Shown here in pieces: positions 46,401-60,000 of a stretch of 64,000 bases of DNA (position 1 is its first letter; each line of letters opens with the position of its first letter). Both the position numbers and the translations under genes were made by a program. The stretch comes from Gnomoniopsis sp. IMI 355080 (Eukaryota > Ascomycota > Sordariomycetes > Diaporthales > Gnomoniaceae). The notes under the pieces were generated by a model, which saw only the letters and a list, made by a program, of their open reading frames with translations, was not told where the DNA came from and searched no databases. The DNA is taken from the NCBI GenBank assembly GCA_027946555.1, contig JAPEVC010000184.1, positions 1-64,000 of the forward strand, written 5' to 3'.

Positions 46401-47657
46401 TTGCTATTTTGCTACCGGTTAGCTGGTGAGTTAGTGGTGATAGTCCGTGCGACGGTCTCGGCAATGGTCCCAGACGACGGAAGTGGCCGGTTGACAAGCT
46501 TAGGCTGATAGGTCACATGTATTGTTGGCAAGTAATACCGAGAATATACCAGCAGCAGCAGCAGCAGAGTTCGTGTATGGACGAGTATCCGTGTTGTGTC
46601 GATGTGGGCAAATCCCATGCCTGTGCCCCATGCAGCAAGACGATATACTCGAGACCTCCCTTGGTGAGAGAGAGGGGCCGTTAGGGTGGCAGGTCGCAGG
46701 TGCCCCCTGTACCCCAGCCCCCCTGCAGGTGGTTTGGGAAACGCACAGAACTTGGCTGGTTCGGTTGATGTGCAGGGATGACGGGCGATCAGTAGGCGAT
46801 TCTGCTCCATTGAGGGGCTGCCAGTAGTCTAGGAGACCCCTGCGAGCTGCATATCGCAATGTGTTGATTGTCCATCTTGTCTGTTCGCGGAAACAAAAGA
46901 CCGGCACAACCTAATGTACAATGGTACACTAAGTACCTTAAGGCAGCCGGGGCAGGTAGGTGGTGGTATCATTCACACAGTCCGGACAAGCCTGCAGAAG
47001 GTGCTAGAATGACCAATGACTTGGCTTGAACCCCCCAGCTGGCCTGGCTGGCTGGCAGGCTGTCTGGCTGTCCGGCTAGGTCCAGCTGTGCTTTTGCCAG
47101 ATCCTTTTTTTTTTTTTTTTGCTATACCCATCATAGCACTGCTGCTATGCCATTCTGGGGAATGTGTATCACCGACTAGTCTTGTGTCCCGTCTGTCACC
47201 CTGAGCTTGGCTGTATATCAATGTGAACACCCCCTCCCGTTCCTGCCCCCATCTTGTATGATATTGTCCCATCTCTCCATCCTACTTCTCTCGCCGGTTG
47301 TTGAGACCTTTCTGCTGTTGGTTGCTAGGTATTAATACAATCATCGTTCCTGGACATTCGCTTGGTAAGCTGTGGGAAGTTGAGCTGGTCAGTGAGCTTC
47401 TTCCACCCTTTGCAATCCCTTCCCTTCCCTTTCACATCCCTTCCCTTCACACACAACACTCCCACCTTTTCGTCACCCCAGCCTCTACCACGAACCTGTA
47501 AAATTCCACAACTTTGATCTAACTATCTTTCAAGGCTGCCAGTTCCTCATCGTTTTTCGATCGCTTTTGAATTCCCTCATCTCGCAGCTCTCACAAGCTC
47601 GCAACTTGAGAAACCATTTTCACCTTTCGTCTCACCACCATATCGCCAACCATCACC
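43429..47657. other. 4.2-kb gene-free region with low-complexity tracts
   Basis: No gene is supported, although a 237-codon minus-strand frame (44708-45421) exists. It has a T-then-G homopolymer run near 45090-45108, a (GCA)n run near 46553-46568, a T tract near 47105-47120, and CTGGC-rich repeats near 47036-47075. The right end is a CT-rich leader of the PIR gene (about 47400-47500). Confidence 0.55.
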
Positions 47658-48979
47658 ATGAGGTCCACTACCCTTCTCGTCGCCACTGTTGGCACTGCTG
47701 GTGTCGCCCTCGCCCAGGCTGTCACCTCCGCCATCGCTCCCTCGGCAAGCGCTCCAGCTGGCTGCTCTGCCTCGTACGATGGCAGTTTTGAGATCACCGT
47801 CGCTAAGGTCGCCGGTGCTGCCAAGCGCGATGTGCCCATCGCCGTAAGTCTACTCCCCTCATTATCAATTGACTGTTGGAATACTTTGTTTGGCTGGCTT
47901 TGGCCGCGAAATAGCACGATTCGTGTGTGTTTCCGTATGCAACACACACTGTCCAGCCCGCCCGCGTGCTTTGGTTCATCAAACAAGTCTTTTGTCAAGA
48001 TGAACTCACCTGAACTGACATCTCCTTAGAAGCGCGAGTCCTGCTCTGGCGGCGGCATACTGGTTTCCACTCTCGCCGATGGCGTGCTCACTGACGCACA
48101 GGGTCGTACGGGCTACATTGCTAGCAACTTCCAGTTCCAGTACGACGAGCCCCCCCAGGCCGGCGCCATCTACACCTCCGGCTTCTCGGCCTGTGCCAAC
48201 AGCTCGCTGGCACTCGGCGGCTCCGCCGTCTTCTACGAGTGCGAGAGCGGTGACTTTTACAATCTGTACGACCGCAACTGGGCCGCACAATGCTCGCCTG
48301 TTGAGATTCTGATCATGCCGTGCGGTGGAACTGCTTCTGAGACGGGCGATGGTCAGGTCGTTGGTACGCAGGTCATCACTACCACGGTTGTTAGCGCGCT
48401 CTCCGACGGCCAGCCGCAAGTCAAGACCGCCACAACGGGTATCCCCTTGTGCCAGGTCTCCCAGATCTCTGATGGTAACGTCTCCCGGCTCAGGAACCCC
48501 GTTCCTTTCTATTATACAGTCCCATACTTACACATATTCTTGCTTCAGGCCAAGTGCAAGTCGGCACCACCCCTTGTGCATCAATCACTAGCGTCGCACC
48601 TGCTTCGACTCTTGTGCCCGTCTCGCAGTACTCCGACGGTCAGATTCAGGTCACGCCCGCTGCCTCGGTCCCCACCGTGACCAGTGCCGCCGCCACCACT
48701 GCCACTGGTACCGAAGCAGCCAGCGGTTCTTCCATCGTGGTGCCCACCGAGACCGCACCCAGCAGCGCTGGTGCTACAGGTGCAACAGGTGCCACAGGTG
48801 CCACAGGCTCAGGCTCCACCCTCGCCACGTCCAAGGCCTCCACTGGCACTGCCTCGGCTGCGTCGTCCGCAGCCGCGTCGGGCACATCGGCGCCTGCCAC
48901 CAGTGGTGCAGCAGACCTCAAGATGCCGAGCGTTGCTGCCCTGATGGTTGTCCTGGCTGGTGCCGTTGCATTGTTCTAA
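47658..48979 (+). CDS. PIR-repeat cell-wall mannoprotein with GPI-type tail
   Basis: Model: join(47658..47843,48030..48474,48549..48979), 353 aa. A signal peptide (LLVATVGTAGVALAQA) is followed by two Lys-Arg sites (AAKR, IAKR) suitable for Kex2 cleavage. A Cys-containing PIR-type domain (ESCSGGGILVSTLADGVLTD to AAQCSPVEIL) comes next, then two PIR motifs, VSQISDGQVQ and VSQYSDGQIQ. In yeast the Gln of such repeats is ester-linked to beta-1,3-glucan. A Ser/Thr/Ala-rich stalk with a GAT-triplet repeat leads to a hydrophobic end (MPSVAALMVVLAGAVALF), a likely GPI signal. It is a structural wall protein. Intron 2 falls inside the first PIR motif, joining SDG to QVQ. Confidence 0.88.
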
Positions 48980-49995
48980 ACGCATTACGGTCGTATTGTT
49001 TTCGACTGCTTGCGGTACCTTTTTTTAGGTCTCTTGGTGGCGAATATCCGAAATGAAAAAAACAACAATGTTTAATCGTGCGAAGCTCGTAATGCAGATA
49101 CCCAGGAGCTCTCGCTGCTTTCCATGGCCACTTTGGCGGGAAACACCTGCCTGTGCATCCCGACTGCCCGTTACCACCACACGACCAAGACGAGAGGAGA
49201 ACGCATCTCCCATCGCACAACAGAAAGTTATGCAGACTGTTTTTGTTTATGGCAATAAGGTTGATATTCGGGTGTGACCGGTACTTGATGGAAGCTATGG
49301 GGACAGGATATCTGAATCTGTTTTTGTTCTCGTTTCTCTTCATGATGTGACGGACGGAACTTGGCTGGGAAGCAAAGACCCTAGCAATGGGAGCAGCATA
49401 TCCGGCATACTTGGGAAGCATTCCTGGTTGCCCAAATTCTCATGGACAAATGATTAGAGCAGGGGGACAATATTGGCAGCAATGAATGTGTCGCGATGGG
49501 TGGCACGATCGTCCGCCCAGCGGTCCCCCCTCGGGATTTAATAGGAATTTGTACCTGTACATAAATCCACTAGACCGCATAAAAAAGAAAGTAACTTGCA
49601 TGATACTTCGGGCTCGGTTTTGCGTGATGACAGAGGTTAAAGTTCGATGTTAATAAACATGTGAATGATGTGTGTGGCCTAGTCGATATTGGAGACCGCC
49701 CGTTTGGATGCTGCTGTGTTGGCTTAGGCATTAGGTAAGCAGCCACACCATACTTAGGTACCTGAAGTGCCTATGCTAGGACCGTGAATGTCATCAACCT
49801 TCAGCTTTTGTATTCGTCAACTTTCCGTCTTATCCACTGCGCCGGCCAACGATCCGTTCGCTCTGTTCTTCACCAAGCAGACGAAATTCCCATTGTAAGA
49901 TTAGAACAACCACTATCACGCTCTCAGCTCCCTGACCCCTTCCGCTGTATGCCCGCAACCTCTCTCACCTCTCTCGATACCTGCCCCACGCAGTC
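48980..49995. other. Intergenic region between the PIR gene and the U1-type zinc-finger gene
   Basis: It holds the PIR gene 3' flank and the zinc-finger gene promoter. A few frames shorter than 170 codons lack any match. No gene seen. Confidence 0.55.
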
Positions 49996-50925
49996 ATGTC
50001 CGAGCACTGGAAATCCACTCCCAAATACTACTGTAAACACTGCCTCACCTATGTGCGCGACACCAAACTCGAGCGCGCCAACCACGAAGCCACCGGCAAG
50101 CACCAAGGCGCCGTGCGCCGCGCCTTGACAAACCTCCATCGCGCGGCCAACAATGAGGAGCGCGAGCGCGAGCGGGCAAAGCGCGAGATTGATCGGTTAA
50201 ATGGCATCGTCACGCCACGTGTAGGGCAGCATGCGGGCGGCAGCAGCAACACGAGCGGAGCAGGAAGCAATAACAATAAACCCAACAAAGAGGAACGCAC
50301 ACGCCAGGCTGAGCAGCTTGCCGCGCTAGGCGTGGCGCTTCCGCAAGAGTTTCGAGGCGAGTTGGCTATGCCAGGGGAGTGGAGTGTCACAAGCACCACC
50401 ATTGTGGAGGACGACAATACCAAGTCAACAGACGGCGACGAGCATGCATCCGGGGCCAAAGCGCGGGGGGTGCACAAGCGCGAGCGCACTGAAGAGCAAC
50501 TGGAGCACGAAGAGGCTGTGAAGGGCTTGTTCAAGAAGCCAAGGCGTTGGGGGCGGGATGCGAGAGGATTGGCGGAGGGGAGTGAGGATCTGGATGCACT
50601 GCTCAGTGGGGGCTTGGCAGTGAAAAGGAAGGACGAGGAGGGAGCGGCGTCGAAGGAGGAGGGCAACGACGGGTCTGTAAAAAATGAGGCGGAGGAGCAT
50701 GATATCAAAGAAGAGGAAATCCACCATGCTGTGAAAGAGGAGCCTGAAGCAGGAACAGACCCTTTACGGGCAGATATACCGGCCGAGGAGGGCAAAGAGG
50801 CTGCGTTGTCTCATGTTGACGGACCTGCTATCAAGACCGAGGAGGGCGAGAGACCATCGGAGGCAGCAGATTTGCCGGTGGTGGCTTTCAAAAAACGCAA
50901 AGCGAAGAACATACGCCAAAAATAA
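49996..50925 (+). CDS. U1-type (matrin) C2H2 zinc-finger protein, WBP4/FBP21-like N-terminus
   Basis: Single exon, 309 aa. The first 40 residues form a U1-type finger: YYCKHCLTYVRDTKLERANH (C13, C16, H30) followed by H36 in GKHQ, the same pattern as in U1C and WBP4. A charged helix (EERERERAKREIDRLNG) follows, then low-complexity acidic/basic sequence with repeated I/V-K-E-E pieces, which may act as SUMO-like sites, and a basic tail (FKKRKAKNIRQK) suggesting nuclear location. Homologues bind RNA or the spliceosome; here that role is inferred only from the finger. Its stop is 144 bp from the convergent siderophore synthetase stop. The start is the first ATG and sits directly before the finger. 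Confidence 0.85.
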   Translation: MSEHWKSTPKYYCKHCLTYVRDTKLERANHEATGKHQGAVRRALTNLHRAANNEERERERAKREIDRLNGIVTPRVGQHAGGSSNTSGAGSNNNKPNKEERTRQAEQLAALGVALPQEFRGELAMPGEWSVTSTTIVEDDNTKSTDGDEHASGAKARGVHKRERTEEQLEHEEAVKGLFKKPRRWGRDARGLAEGSEDLDALLSGGLAVKRKDEEGAASKEEGNDGSVKNEAEEHDIKEEEIHHAVKEEPEAGTDPLRADIPAEEGKEAALSHVDGPAIKTEEGERPSEAADLPVVAFKKRKAKNIRQK

Positions 50926-51069
50926 ACCAAGCGACCCGATCTCACGAGAACAAAAGATACCCATGCCTTGAACAATCAAGTCCTAAGCCGTTTGAAATTT
51001 TATACAACCTAAAACCGTGTACCGCCATATACCAGAAAGTCTATCTCGCGCAAAATCACACAAAACACC

Positions 51070-54000
51070 TCACACCCTCAAGACATCAGCAATGCTCTGC
51101 ACCAAATCCTGAGCCCCATGATGACCAAGTCTCTCCCCAGATCCAAATACTCCAATATCCAGAGATCCGCCCGCTTTCAACGATGCCTCGACATCAATAG
51201 CGTCCTATCAGCCAAAGTCAGCTTTGATTCACTACACTTCGGGGGAGATCACTGCAGGCACTTACTGGGTAGGCACTTCTAACCGTATTCTTCTCCAACT
51301 GACGTAGCTGGCTCGGATTCACAACGGCACTCTCGCCTCTCGTAGCGAGATCCTCCTCGAAGCCAACCTCACTCAGTCGCACCCCTCCAGAAGCGGCCTG
51401 CTCCTCACCCTCCGGCAAGCTTAGGAAGTTGACGAACGAGTCAACCACTACGCCTGTCCACTCTTTTACCTCCCATAGTCCAACTCCCACATTTGCCGAG
51501 TCCGAGATTAGGTGCAAATCCCGCTGAACATTGGCAGCGACTTCCAATAGCCGGAAGTCTTGCGTTATCACTACGCGGAGCGGCACGAGACAGAGGGTCG
51601 GATATTGTAGCGTGGGGAAGGTGTCTCTGTTGGCGAGGTACACGCCGAATACAGCAGTGCCCTCGTCCTTGTGGCCGGAGCAAGACATCAGCACCTTGGC
51701 GTACGCAGCGAGGAAGACGGCCTGGACACCGATTCCGTGTTCCGCACAAAGCTGCCTCAGAGATGCAGTGTCTACGACAGCTGCGCGCCGCAAGAAATTG
51801 ACACGTTGGTCGGCGGGAGTAGCCGTAGTGTTTCGTATCTCAAGACCCTTAGCATTATCACCTCGGATGTAGTTTTGCCAGAAGAATTTGCGCTTTGCCA
51901 GCATCGAGTCGTTCAGTGACGCAGCAACGTGTTGTTTCCACATTGACCAATCATCCTCTTTCCGATCCTGAGAATTTCCTCCGCTTAGTATCTTGATCAG
52001 GCAACTCATCAACAACGGCAGGCTGACCCCATCATATAGCGCATGATGTATTTTTAACCGTATAAGCCAACTGCCATCGTCTTGAGAATTTACGCTAAAT
52101 TCCACGAATGGATTAATCAAAGTGCACTCGGGACGGAGAACTACCATTACAAATGGTAATATTTTTGACGCAGTGGCCACGAAGACTGAGCGGAGGACGG
52201 GCTGTTGTCGCACCAGAATTTTCCAGGCATCATCGATCGTCTCTCTGTTGCTGACACCGCATAGAATATAGCGGAATTCAGGAAAGAAGACACCTCCATT
52301 GCTGTTCTGCCAGACACTAAGCATATGCGTCTGCATAGCTGTGGCAGGCAGCGTCTGCTGGACGTCGCTAGCATGAATAATGCCGAAATCTAGCTCGACG
52401 CCCTTCAGAGCCTCGTTCATTATTCTGGGCAGATCTGCGACCTCCGGCCGCTGAGTAGATGGTGACGACGATTGCGAGGCTTTGGCGGCCATCTCCTTGA
52501 TCGACGCGGATTGTGTCATGTCTCTCACAGTAACAGCGACGCCTCGCTTGCGCAGAGAAGAACTGACTTTGATAGCACTAATGGAGTCAAGGCCAAGATG
52601 ATAGAGGTTGTGGCTCTTGGTGATGGCGCCTAGCTCGATACCAGAGAACTCCGCGAGAACGTCCCGAATGTGTTTTTCAGTGGATGACCACACCTCATCA
52701 GTCTCGACGATTTCATTTGGCTCTGCCTGCTCGCTGAGTCGTGAATTCGGCTGAAACGCAGGCAAGCCACAGATGGACACGCCGTCCTCGCAGAACGCCA
52801 GGACGGTCTTTTCGTCCGAATTGATGAAGAAGTCGAGCACCATCTCAAGCTCCTCGAGTAAGGAGTTCGTCTGGCCTGATGATAGGTAGCCGTCGTCACA
52901 AGCACTTCGCCAGATGACATCTTCCCCGTCGACCTCCATTTCAACACAGACAGGATACTCTACAGATGATGAACCATCGACTGATCTCATGAGCGGTGCA
53001 CCAGACCCAGAAAGACTGCCGATACTCTTCTGCAGGATGAATAGTGTGTTGAAAAGGCTTCCTTGTCCATCTTTAACGAGAGTCTGGATCTTCCGCAACG
53101 GAAAGTGTCGAAACTGGCTGAGACCCGTCAAGTTGTCCTGAACGTATCGCAAGAAGTCGGGGACCAATCCATGGAATACTGCTCTAACAGGAACGGTGTT
53201 CATAGTCGGGAACAGTATCGTCTCAGACGCCTCGGTTTCCCTGCCAGACAGCACCACACCGAAGGTAACGTCTAATTGGTGACAGTGAGTGGCCAAGACC
53301 GCTGCCCAACATGCCTGTGCCACAGCTTGCTGACTGATAACATGGCGCTGGCAGAAAGACTTGAGTTCCAAAGCGGGTGTTCTCAAACGGACTTCAGCTC
53401 TGTGGACGATGGATCCACGCCGATCGTGGTGGGATGGAAATAATGTCGGTCGAGAATCAGACATATAATCCGACCAGAAAATTCTACCATCGTCTCCAGA
53501 CGCCCGGAGAATGTTTCCCAGATACCCTGTATAATCCTGTCGAGGAGAATACGTGCCGCGGTAAGCAAATTCAATGTCCTGGTGCAGCAACCCAAGTGAC
53601 AACCCATCGTAGAGCGCATGCGCAATAGACAACACCAAATACGTCTTCTGGCTTGACTTTGCAATTGCGATTTGAAGAAGCTGAGATTGTCCCTGGGCTT
53701 CGAGTGCTTTTATACGTGCCTGTTCCAGTACATGTGGGACCTCAACGAGGGATTGAACTTTGAATTCCGCGAACTGTCGAGGTTGATGCTTCATAACGAG
53801 CTGCGCGTACGCAAAGTCGAAGCTTGGACTGGCGACCTCCACAAAGACGGTCCGCAGGATTGGCGAATTCTGTATGACCGTTATCCATGCATTTTGCAGT
53901 CTCTCAAGATCGACTTCAGGCGACAATTCAAGCACGTCATGGTTGAAATATCGCTGAAAGTCAGAGTTTATCATGTCGGACACCATGGCATCTTGCAGCG

Positions 54001-57000
54001 GCGTAGGAGGTAAGACTTGGTCGACACGGTTCAAGTCGTGACCATGTTCGGCAAGGTAACTTTGTAGAGCGGCCCAAGGCTCCTCATCGTCTGAAGTGTA
54101 ACCGCTGTCATGGGTTCCATCTTTTGCGACCTGTTTCTCTTGCAGGATCGTCGAAAGATGAGCAATGCTCTGGCCTTTAATTAACTCGCTGTTGCTCAAC
54201 ACGATACCGGCCCGTCTCAGCCTGGCCGAGAGTTTGATGGTGTCGATGCTGTCCAATCCAAGCTCGAGAAGAGATGTATTCGGGGTGATGTCCAACTCAT
54301 CTACATCCGCCAGGAGACTGACTTCCTTGCGAATGGTTTCGCTCTGCGACGTCCACTCAAACGATGACACCTCGTTGCCTGATAGGAGGTTCTGAGTCAC
54401 TGGTAGCCGTGTGATTTCTTCCTCGTGAGTGTCCAGGGCGAAGCCATTGGGGAAACATGAAGACACAAGGCCATCAGGGTCGTCCAGCACAGCCCTAGCC
54501 ATCATCTCAAACTCATCAAGCATCCCCTCCAGTCCCTCTTCATCCGCGACACCACTCTGTGCCACGATCGAGGCTTGCAGCGCACCATCTGGAAGCAGCG
54601 TCGCCTCGAAGGCAAGGGGATAATCCGGATTCATATCTGACTCGACGCCCGTCCATAGGTCCCCTTCTTTTGCAGTCAAGGACTCTTGTTGAAGCGAGAA
54701 CAAGGTGTCGAACAGCGACATGCCTCCGGAGCACCACTTCTGCACGTCCCGCAGTGGGACATGCTGGAATTCCAATATCGCGATGTTAAACTCGTGGCAC
54801 TGCCGGATGCTTGACGACCAAGTTTGCTGCTCCTTAGCACGGTGATGGTAGGGGATGGTATTGAAGAGAGGCCCGATCGTTTTATCCACGTTGTCTAACT
54901 CAATTGATCGGCCTGAGATAATGACTCCGAAAGTGACACCTGCCCCAACATATCGCTGCAATACGGTACTCCAGATGGCTTGCACGATGGCTTGCTGTGA
55001 AACGCCTAGTGTCTTGCGAATCTTGTCAAGGCCATCGAAGGGAATCCGGCGCGAGACGCTTATATCACGAACGCTTGGTTGCTCTGATATCTCAGGGAAG
55101 AGGCTTGGACTGATGCCCTTGAGGTGTTCAGTCCAAAACGGCTTGCAGAAGGAGTGGTTCCTCAAGGGGCCATACAGAAGAGCATCTAGAAAGACAGGTG
55201 CATCTTCATCCTGTTCTTCATTATTGTAGCGTCTCAAGACGTCGTTGAGCATCAAGTCGAAGCTGATAGCATCATAGGCCGCATGGAAAATGTGCACGAC
55301 CAGCACCCGCTTCCCAGCCCGAGTCAGAACCAGAAGCTCCAGAGGCTGGTCAATGTTCTGGCTGTTCCTCCCGATCCAAGCCTTCCGCCGACGATCAAGC
55401 AGAGCTTCAATATCTTCCTCGTCTTTTAGGACAACCTCGGCCCAAGACAGCGAAGTGTCTTTGAGTGCGACCTGAACGTATCCCTCCATGGTCGACACAA
55501 ACTTCGTCCTCAGGACTGAGGAATTCCTGACAAGTCCCTCCCACGCCGATTTCAGCTTCGCCAACGACACATCCTTTGCCAGATCGTACCGAAAAGTGTT
55601 GAAATAAGCCTCCTCATTGCCCTCACTCCTTGATCGCGAAATCATGCCTTGTTGTAAGGCCGAGCAAGGCGCAACGTACTCAACTTGAGCAAGTGTAATG
55701 CCCAACGTTCGACAGACAAGTCCTCTGTGTCGATGTTGGCAGGCTTCAACGGTCTGGCTAGCTTCCAGAATACCACTCGAAGACGTGCTCGGATTTTGGA
55801 AGGTCTGCAGAGCATTTGCAAGATCGGCGATTGTTGGATTTCTTAGGATCACAGCTGCGCTCACATGCTTCACCCCTTCCCGCTTGAGAGCTCTGACGAA
55901 CCGCAGCACAGTGATTGAGTCGACCCCCAGCTCGAAAATATTGGTGTTTGGCTTGATATTTCCCTCAGAGACACCAGAAATGGCAGACAAAACCTTGCAA
56001 ATTTTCCTGCCAACGTCTCCGAGCGCCTCTTTGGACGGCCCAGTGGGGGCCACCAATTGCTCTGACGATAGCTTGTTGAACAGTGCCCTGAGCTCCTTCA
56101 CCTCTGCTTTATTGTTGGTCGAGAGTGGCACGAACGGCAGCAGCAAGACGTAGGTAGGTACCATGTACCCAGGGAGTCTATCACGACACGCCCGCTGGAC
56201 TTTCTGGCTGATGCGGATTGCCTGGTCTCCCCCAAGGACATAGAGCTCCTTGGCCTTCTGATCTTGCGTCGTCACTACAAAGGCCACGAGCAAATCCTTT
56301 TGCTGCTTCTCATTGCGAATCACAAGTGTCACCACATCCGCAACCTCGCCGACGCCATCTCGAATACACTGATTAATTTCCCCAATTTCCAATCGCTGTC
56401 CCCTGAGCTTGACTTGGTCGTCCGCGCGGCCGAGGAAATCGAAACAACCATCATGCAGCACACGCACCAAATCTCCAGTACGGTAAACGCGATCGCCAAA
56501 GGCTTCCAGAGTTGGGAAGCGCTCCGCAGTAAGCTCGTCACGATTGAGATAACCCTTACCGACGAGCTTGCCGGAGACACAGAGCTCGCCGACGCCACCT
56601 CGCAGGACGGGAACTTGCGTACCAGGGCGCAAGACATAGCAACCAACATTGGCAAACTGTCGCCCAATATTTGATGACCTCCCATTGATGGGCACACGTG
56701 GATATGTGGTTACACCTATAGTGGCCTCCGTCGGCCCGTAGAAGTTGTGGATGACGCGCTTCGGGCCCCACACATCGAGGATCTCTTGCTTCAGCTGTTC
56801 ACCACCGGTAATGAAGACGCCCCGACAGAGGCTTGGAACGTCATCCGGGTGCACAAGGCGGGCCAGGCTAGGCGTTAGGTCGATATGCGTGATCTCAAGA
56901 CGGGAGATTGTGCCAGCGAGGTCTTCCAAAATGACATCTCTTGGCGCGGCAACCAGTGTGATGCCTACTGACCATGTCCAGTACTGTTCGAGCACTGAGA

Positions 57001-60000
57001 CGTCAAAGTGGTAGGATGCGAATTGCAGCCACTTGGAATCCTGATCCCAATGACCGTCAAAGAGCTTTTGGAACGCAAGCATGGCCTGAACGGCATTTTC
57101 GTGTGTAATCTCACAGCCCTTGGGTGTCCCTGTCGTGCCGGATGTATATAGGCAATAACTTCTATCCTCTGGCGTCAAAGCTCGCGTAAGGACTGGCGAA
57201 GAAGCACTGGCTGATGCCATGGTTTCTTCACCAATAACCACCACAGGCACCGACACGTCATATTCCAGATTGACGCTTCGTATCTTGTCCGTCAAAAGGG
57301 TGACAGCTCCTGAATCTTTGAGTATGAACTCCTTGCGCGAAGCCGGGGCTCCGGGATCTAAAGCCAGCAAGGCACACCCAGCTTTTAGGATACCAAGCAA
57401 GGCGAAGTGCGCCTCAGGGCACTTGTCAAAACAGACGGCCACGATGTCGCCCGTCTTTGCGTGAATCGATAGCATGTTTGCTACTTTGTTTCCGCACTCG
57501 TCCAGCTGTTTATAAGTCCAGCTGCGAGAGATTGGCTGGTCATCTTCAAACCCGGAGACGAAGTCCAGAGCCGTTTTGTCCGGATACTTCCGGGCGCTGA
57601 ACTCGACGAATTCATGGAGGAGTGTAACATCGGATTCCAACTCCGCTTCTTCTGCTGGGAGGATAGAAAATAGCTCAGGGTGTAGCCCGAGGAGATCAAG
57701 ATCATTCCTCTCTGGACTCCGGGCCAGTCTGCAGAATACAGCGTCAAACTGCTGGAGTAACAGCTCAGCTTGCTCGGTTGGTATGATGTCGGAAAAGAAC
57801 GTGATACGAAGCTTCACCAAATCCCCTTGCGGCTCAATCTCAACCGAAACAGGGTAGTCAACAGCAGCTTCCTCGTCCAATACCCGCCACGGTTGTTGAT
57901 TTTCCACTCCACGCTCAAATTTCTGATACACCAGAAGCGTATCAAAAAGTCTGCTGTTCGTATGACCCAGCCATCGCTGTATATCTGTAAGCGGTGTCCG
58001 CTGGTATCTTTGAAGATCTGTGTTATATTGCATCATCGTTCGGATAAGGTCTTGATTCGCTGGTGAGCAGTCTGCGACGACGGGCAGTGTCGTGATGCAG
58101 GGGAACGCCGAGTTGCGTGTCGCTTCCGAGTTCCGACCCGAAAATATGGTCCCGAAGACTACAGACTGTTCTCCCAGGTATGAAGACAAGATTCTTGACC
58201 ACGCTGCTTGAGCCACTGCTTGGATTGTGAACCCAGACTTCTTCACGGACTCTTCTAACGCTGGGAACGTCAGGGAAGATGTGAGGGACTTGACGAGGAT
58301 GTCTCGCTTCTCTTCCCTCAGGGGAGTCATGACGGGGAACTTGTTGATGACTGCAACCTGCTTCTTCCAAAATGCCTCGGCATCCATCTTGCACTTGTGA
58401 GTCTGTGTGATGATATCTTGGACAGCAGCACCAATGTCTGCTCCATTAGACAGGATATCGCCGCGAAGGACCTTAATCAGATCGTCCATCAACATATGCA
58501 GAGACTGTGCATCGTATATGATGTGGTGGATAGCGAGATGCATGTCAGTGCCCACACCGTCATCAATCAAAGCTACCTGCCAAGGGGGTTGCCGCAGGTC
58601 ATCGAGCACCGCCTGGGCAGTCCCTTGCCGCCATACGCTCACATCGAATTCTTCGGCGTCACGGTGGACAAAGACAGGTACCTCATCTGCCGCACAAACA
58701 TATTGCAACATGGCGAATGAAGTGTCGTCGTGATCCAAAGGTGTGAAACCTACTCTCAAAATCGGGTGGGCTTCAACGAGAGCCACCCAGGCACCCTTAA
58801 GAGCTGAAGCGGTGATACGCCGGTCGACGCGGAAGCTGATGAAGTTTAGGTAGTCCTTCCCTTTGGAGTTGATGAACTCGGTCAGCATGCCCATCTGCAA
58901 GGAAGTACAAGGCAGGACAGTTTCAACGTTGCCCAAGTCTTGTATAGCGTCCTGCAGCAAAGACACTGCGGTCCGCTGAAAGCCAGCCAAATCATAGAGA
59001 TCAGCCTCGTCCTCAGACGAATGAAAATTTGCCATCTTTGAGGCCAGCTTGGCACAAGTTGGATTCTCCAGGACGTCCATGGCACCGATTGTTGAAAACC
59101 CCTCATTACGAAGCATGGCCGCCACCTGGACAGCATTGATGCTGTCTAGACCCAACTGGTAGATGGTAGTGTGGCGAGAGATCCTATCTTTGTTGGCATT
59201 TGACATTATGGAGAAGACATTACGGATGGTTCTCTCGGTTTCTGACCACTCGGCCTTATCGTCGCATGGCGCACTGATATCGAGAGGATTGGTTGTGTTG
59301 ATGAATCCCAAGTCATCAAGCCTCTTGCTAAGGGCAGCAGGTAGCGATGCCTTGGAAATGCTATGTGACCAGGGATACCGGAGAAAGTTGGAAACAATTT
59401 GCGACAGGGTATCATAAATAAACAGTGTACCGTCAGTGGATATGTATGACCTGGATTGTTCAGTAATTTGCCCCCTAAAAGAAATGCGCGAAGACAGCGT
59501 CGCTTACCGATCAAAATGCAGCTTGACCTCCACCTCGTCACGTCCAACATGAGGCGTCACTTCACAAACGAGCGGGAAGTCCATCTCCCCGTCATCCCTC
59601 TCCATAATCCACAGGCCACTGTCAAGAGGTTGAGGAGGTTGTTGCAGCAGCAGCAGCGTGTCAAATAACCGACCGCCATGGAGAGACTGAATGCGTCTAA
59701 GTGGCGTAAATTGGTAATTGAGCATTTTAGGGTTCAGCGCCTGAAAAGATCTCAGGACATCATTATTGCGTTGATTTTCTGAGAAGTCCATGCGAGCTGG
59801 TATGGTGTTGAAGCAAGGTGCCACAAGCTCATCAACCCTTTCAACCGTGCCTGTGCGACCATTGACAACATTGCCGAAGCAGACGTCGTCTGCATCGAGT
59901 ATGATGCGCAGAACAGTGCTCCACGCTCCTTGCAGAAGTGATAGGAGAGATACGTTCTGAGACTTGAGGGCGCTGTCAATGTCCACCAGTGACATTGGCA

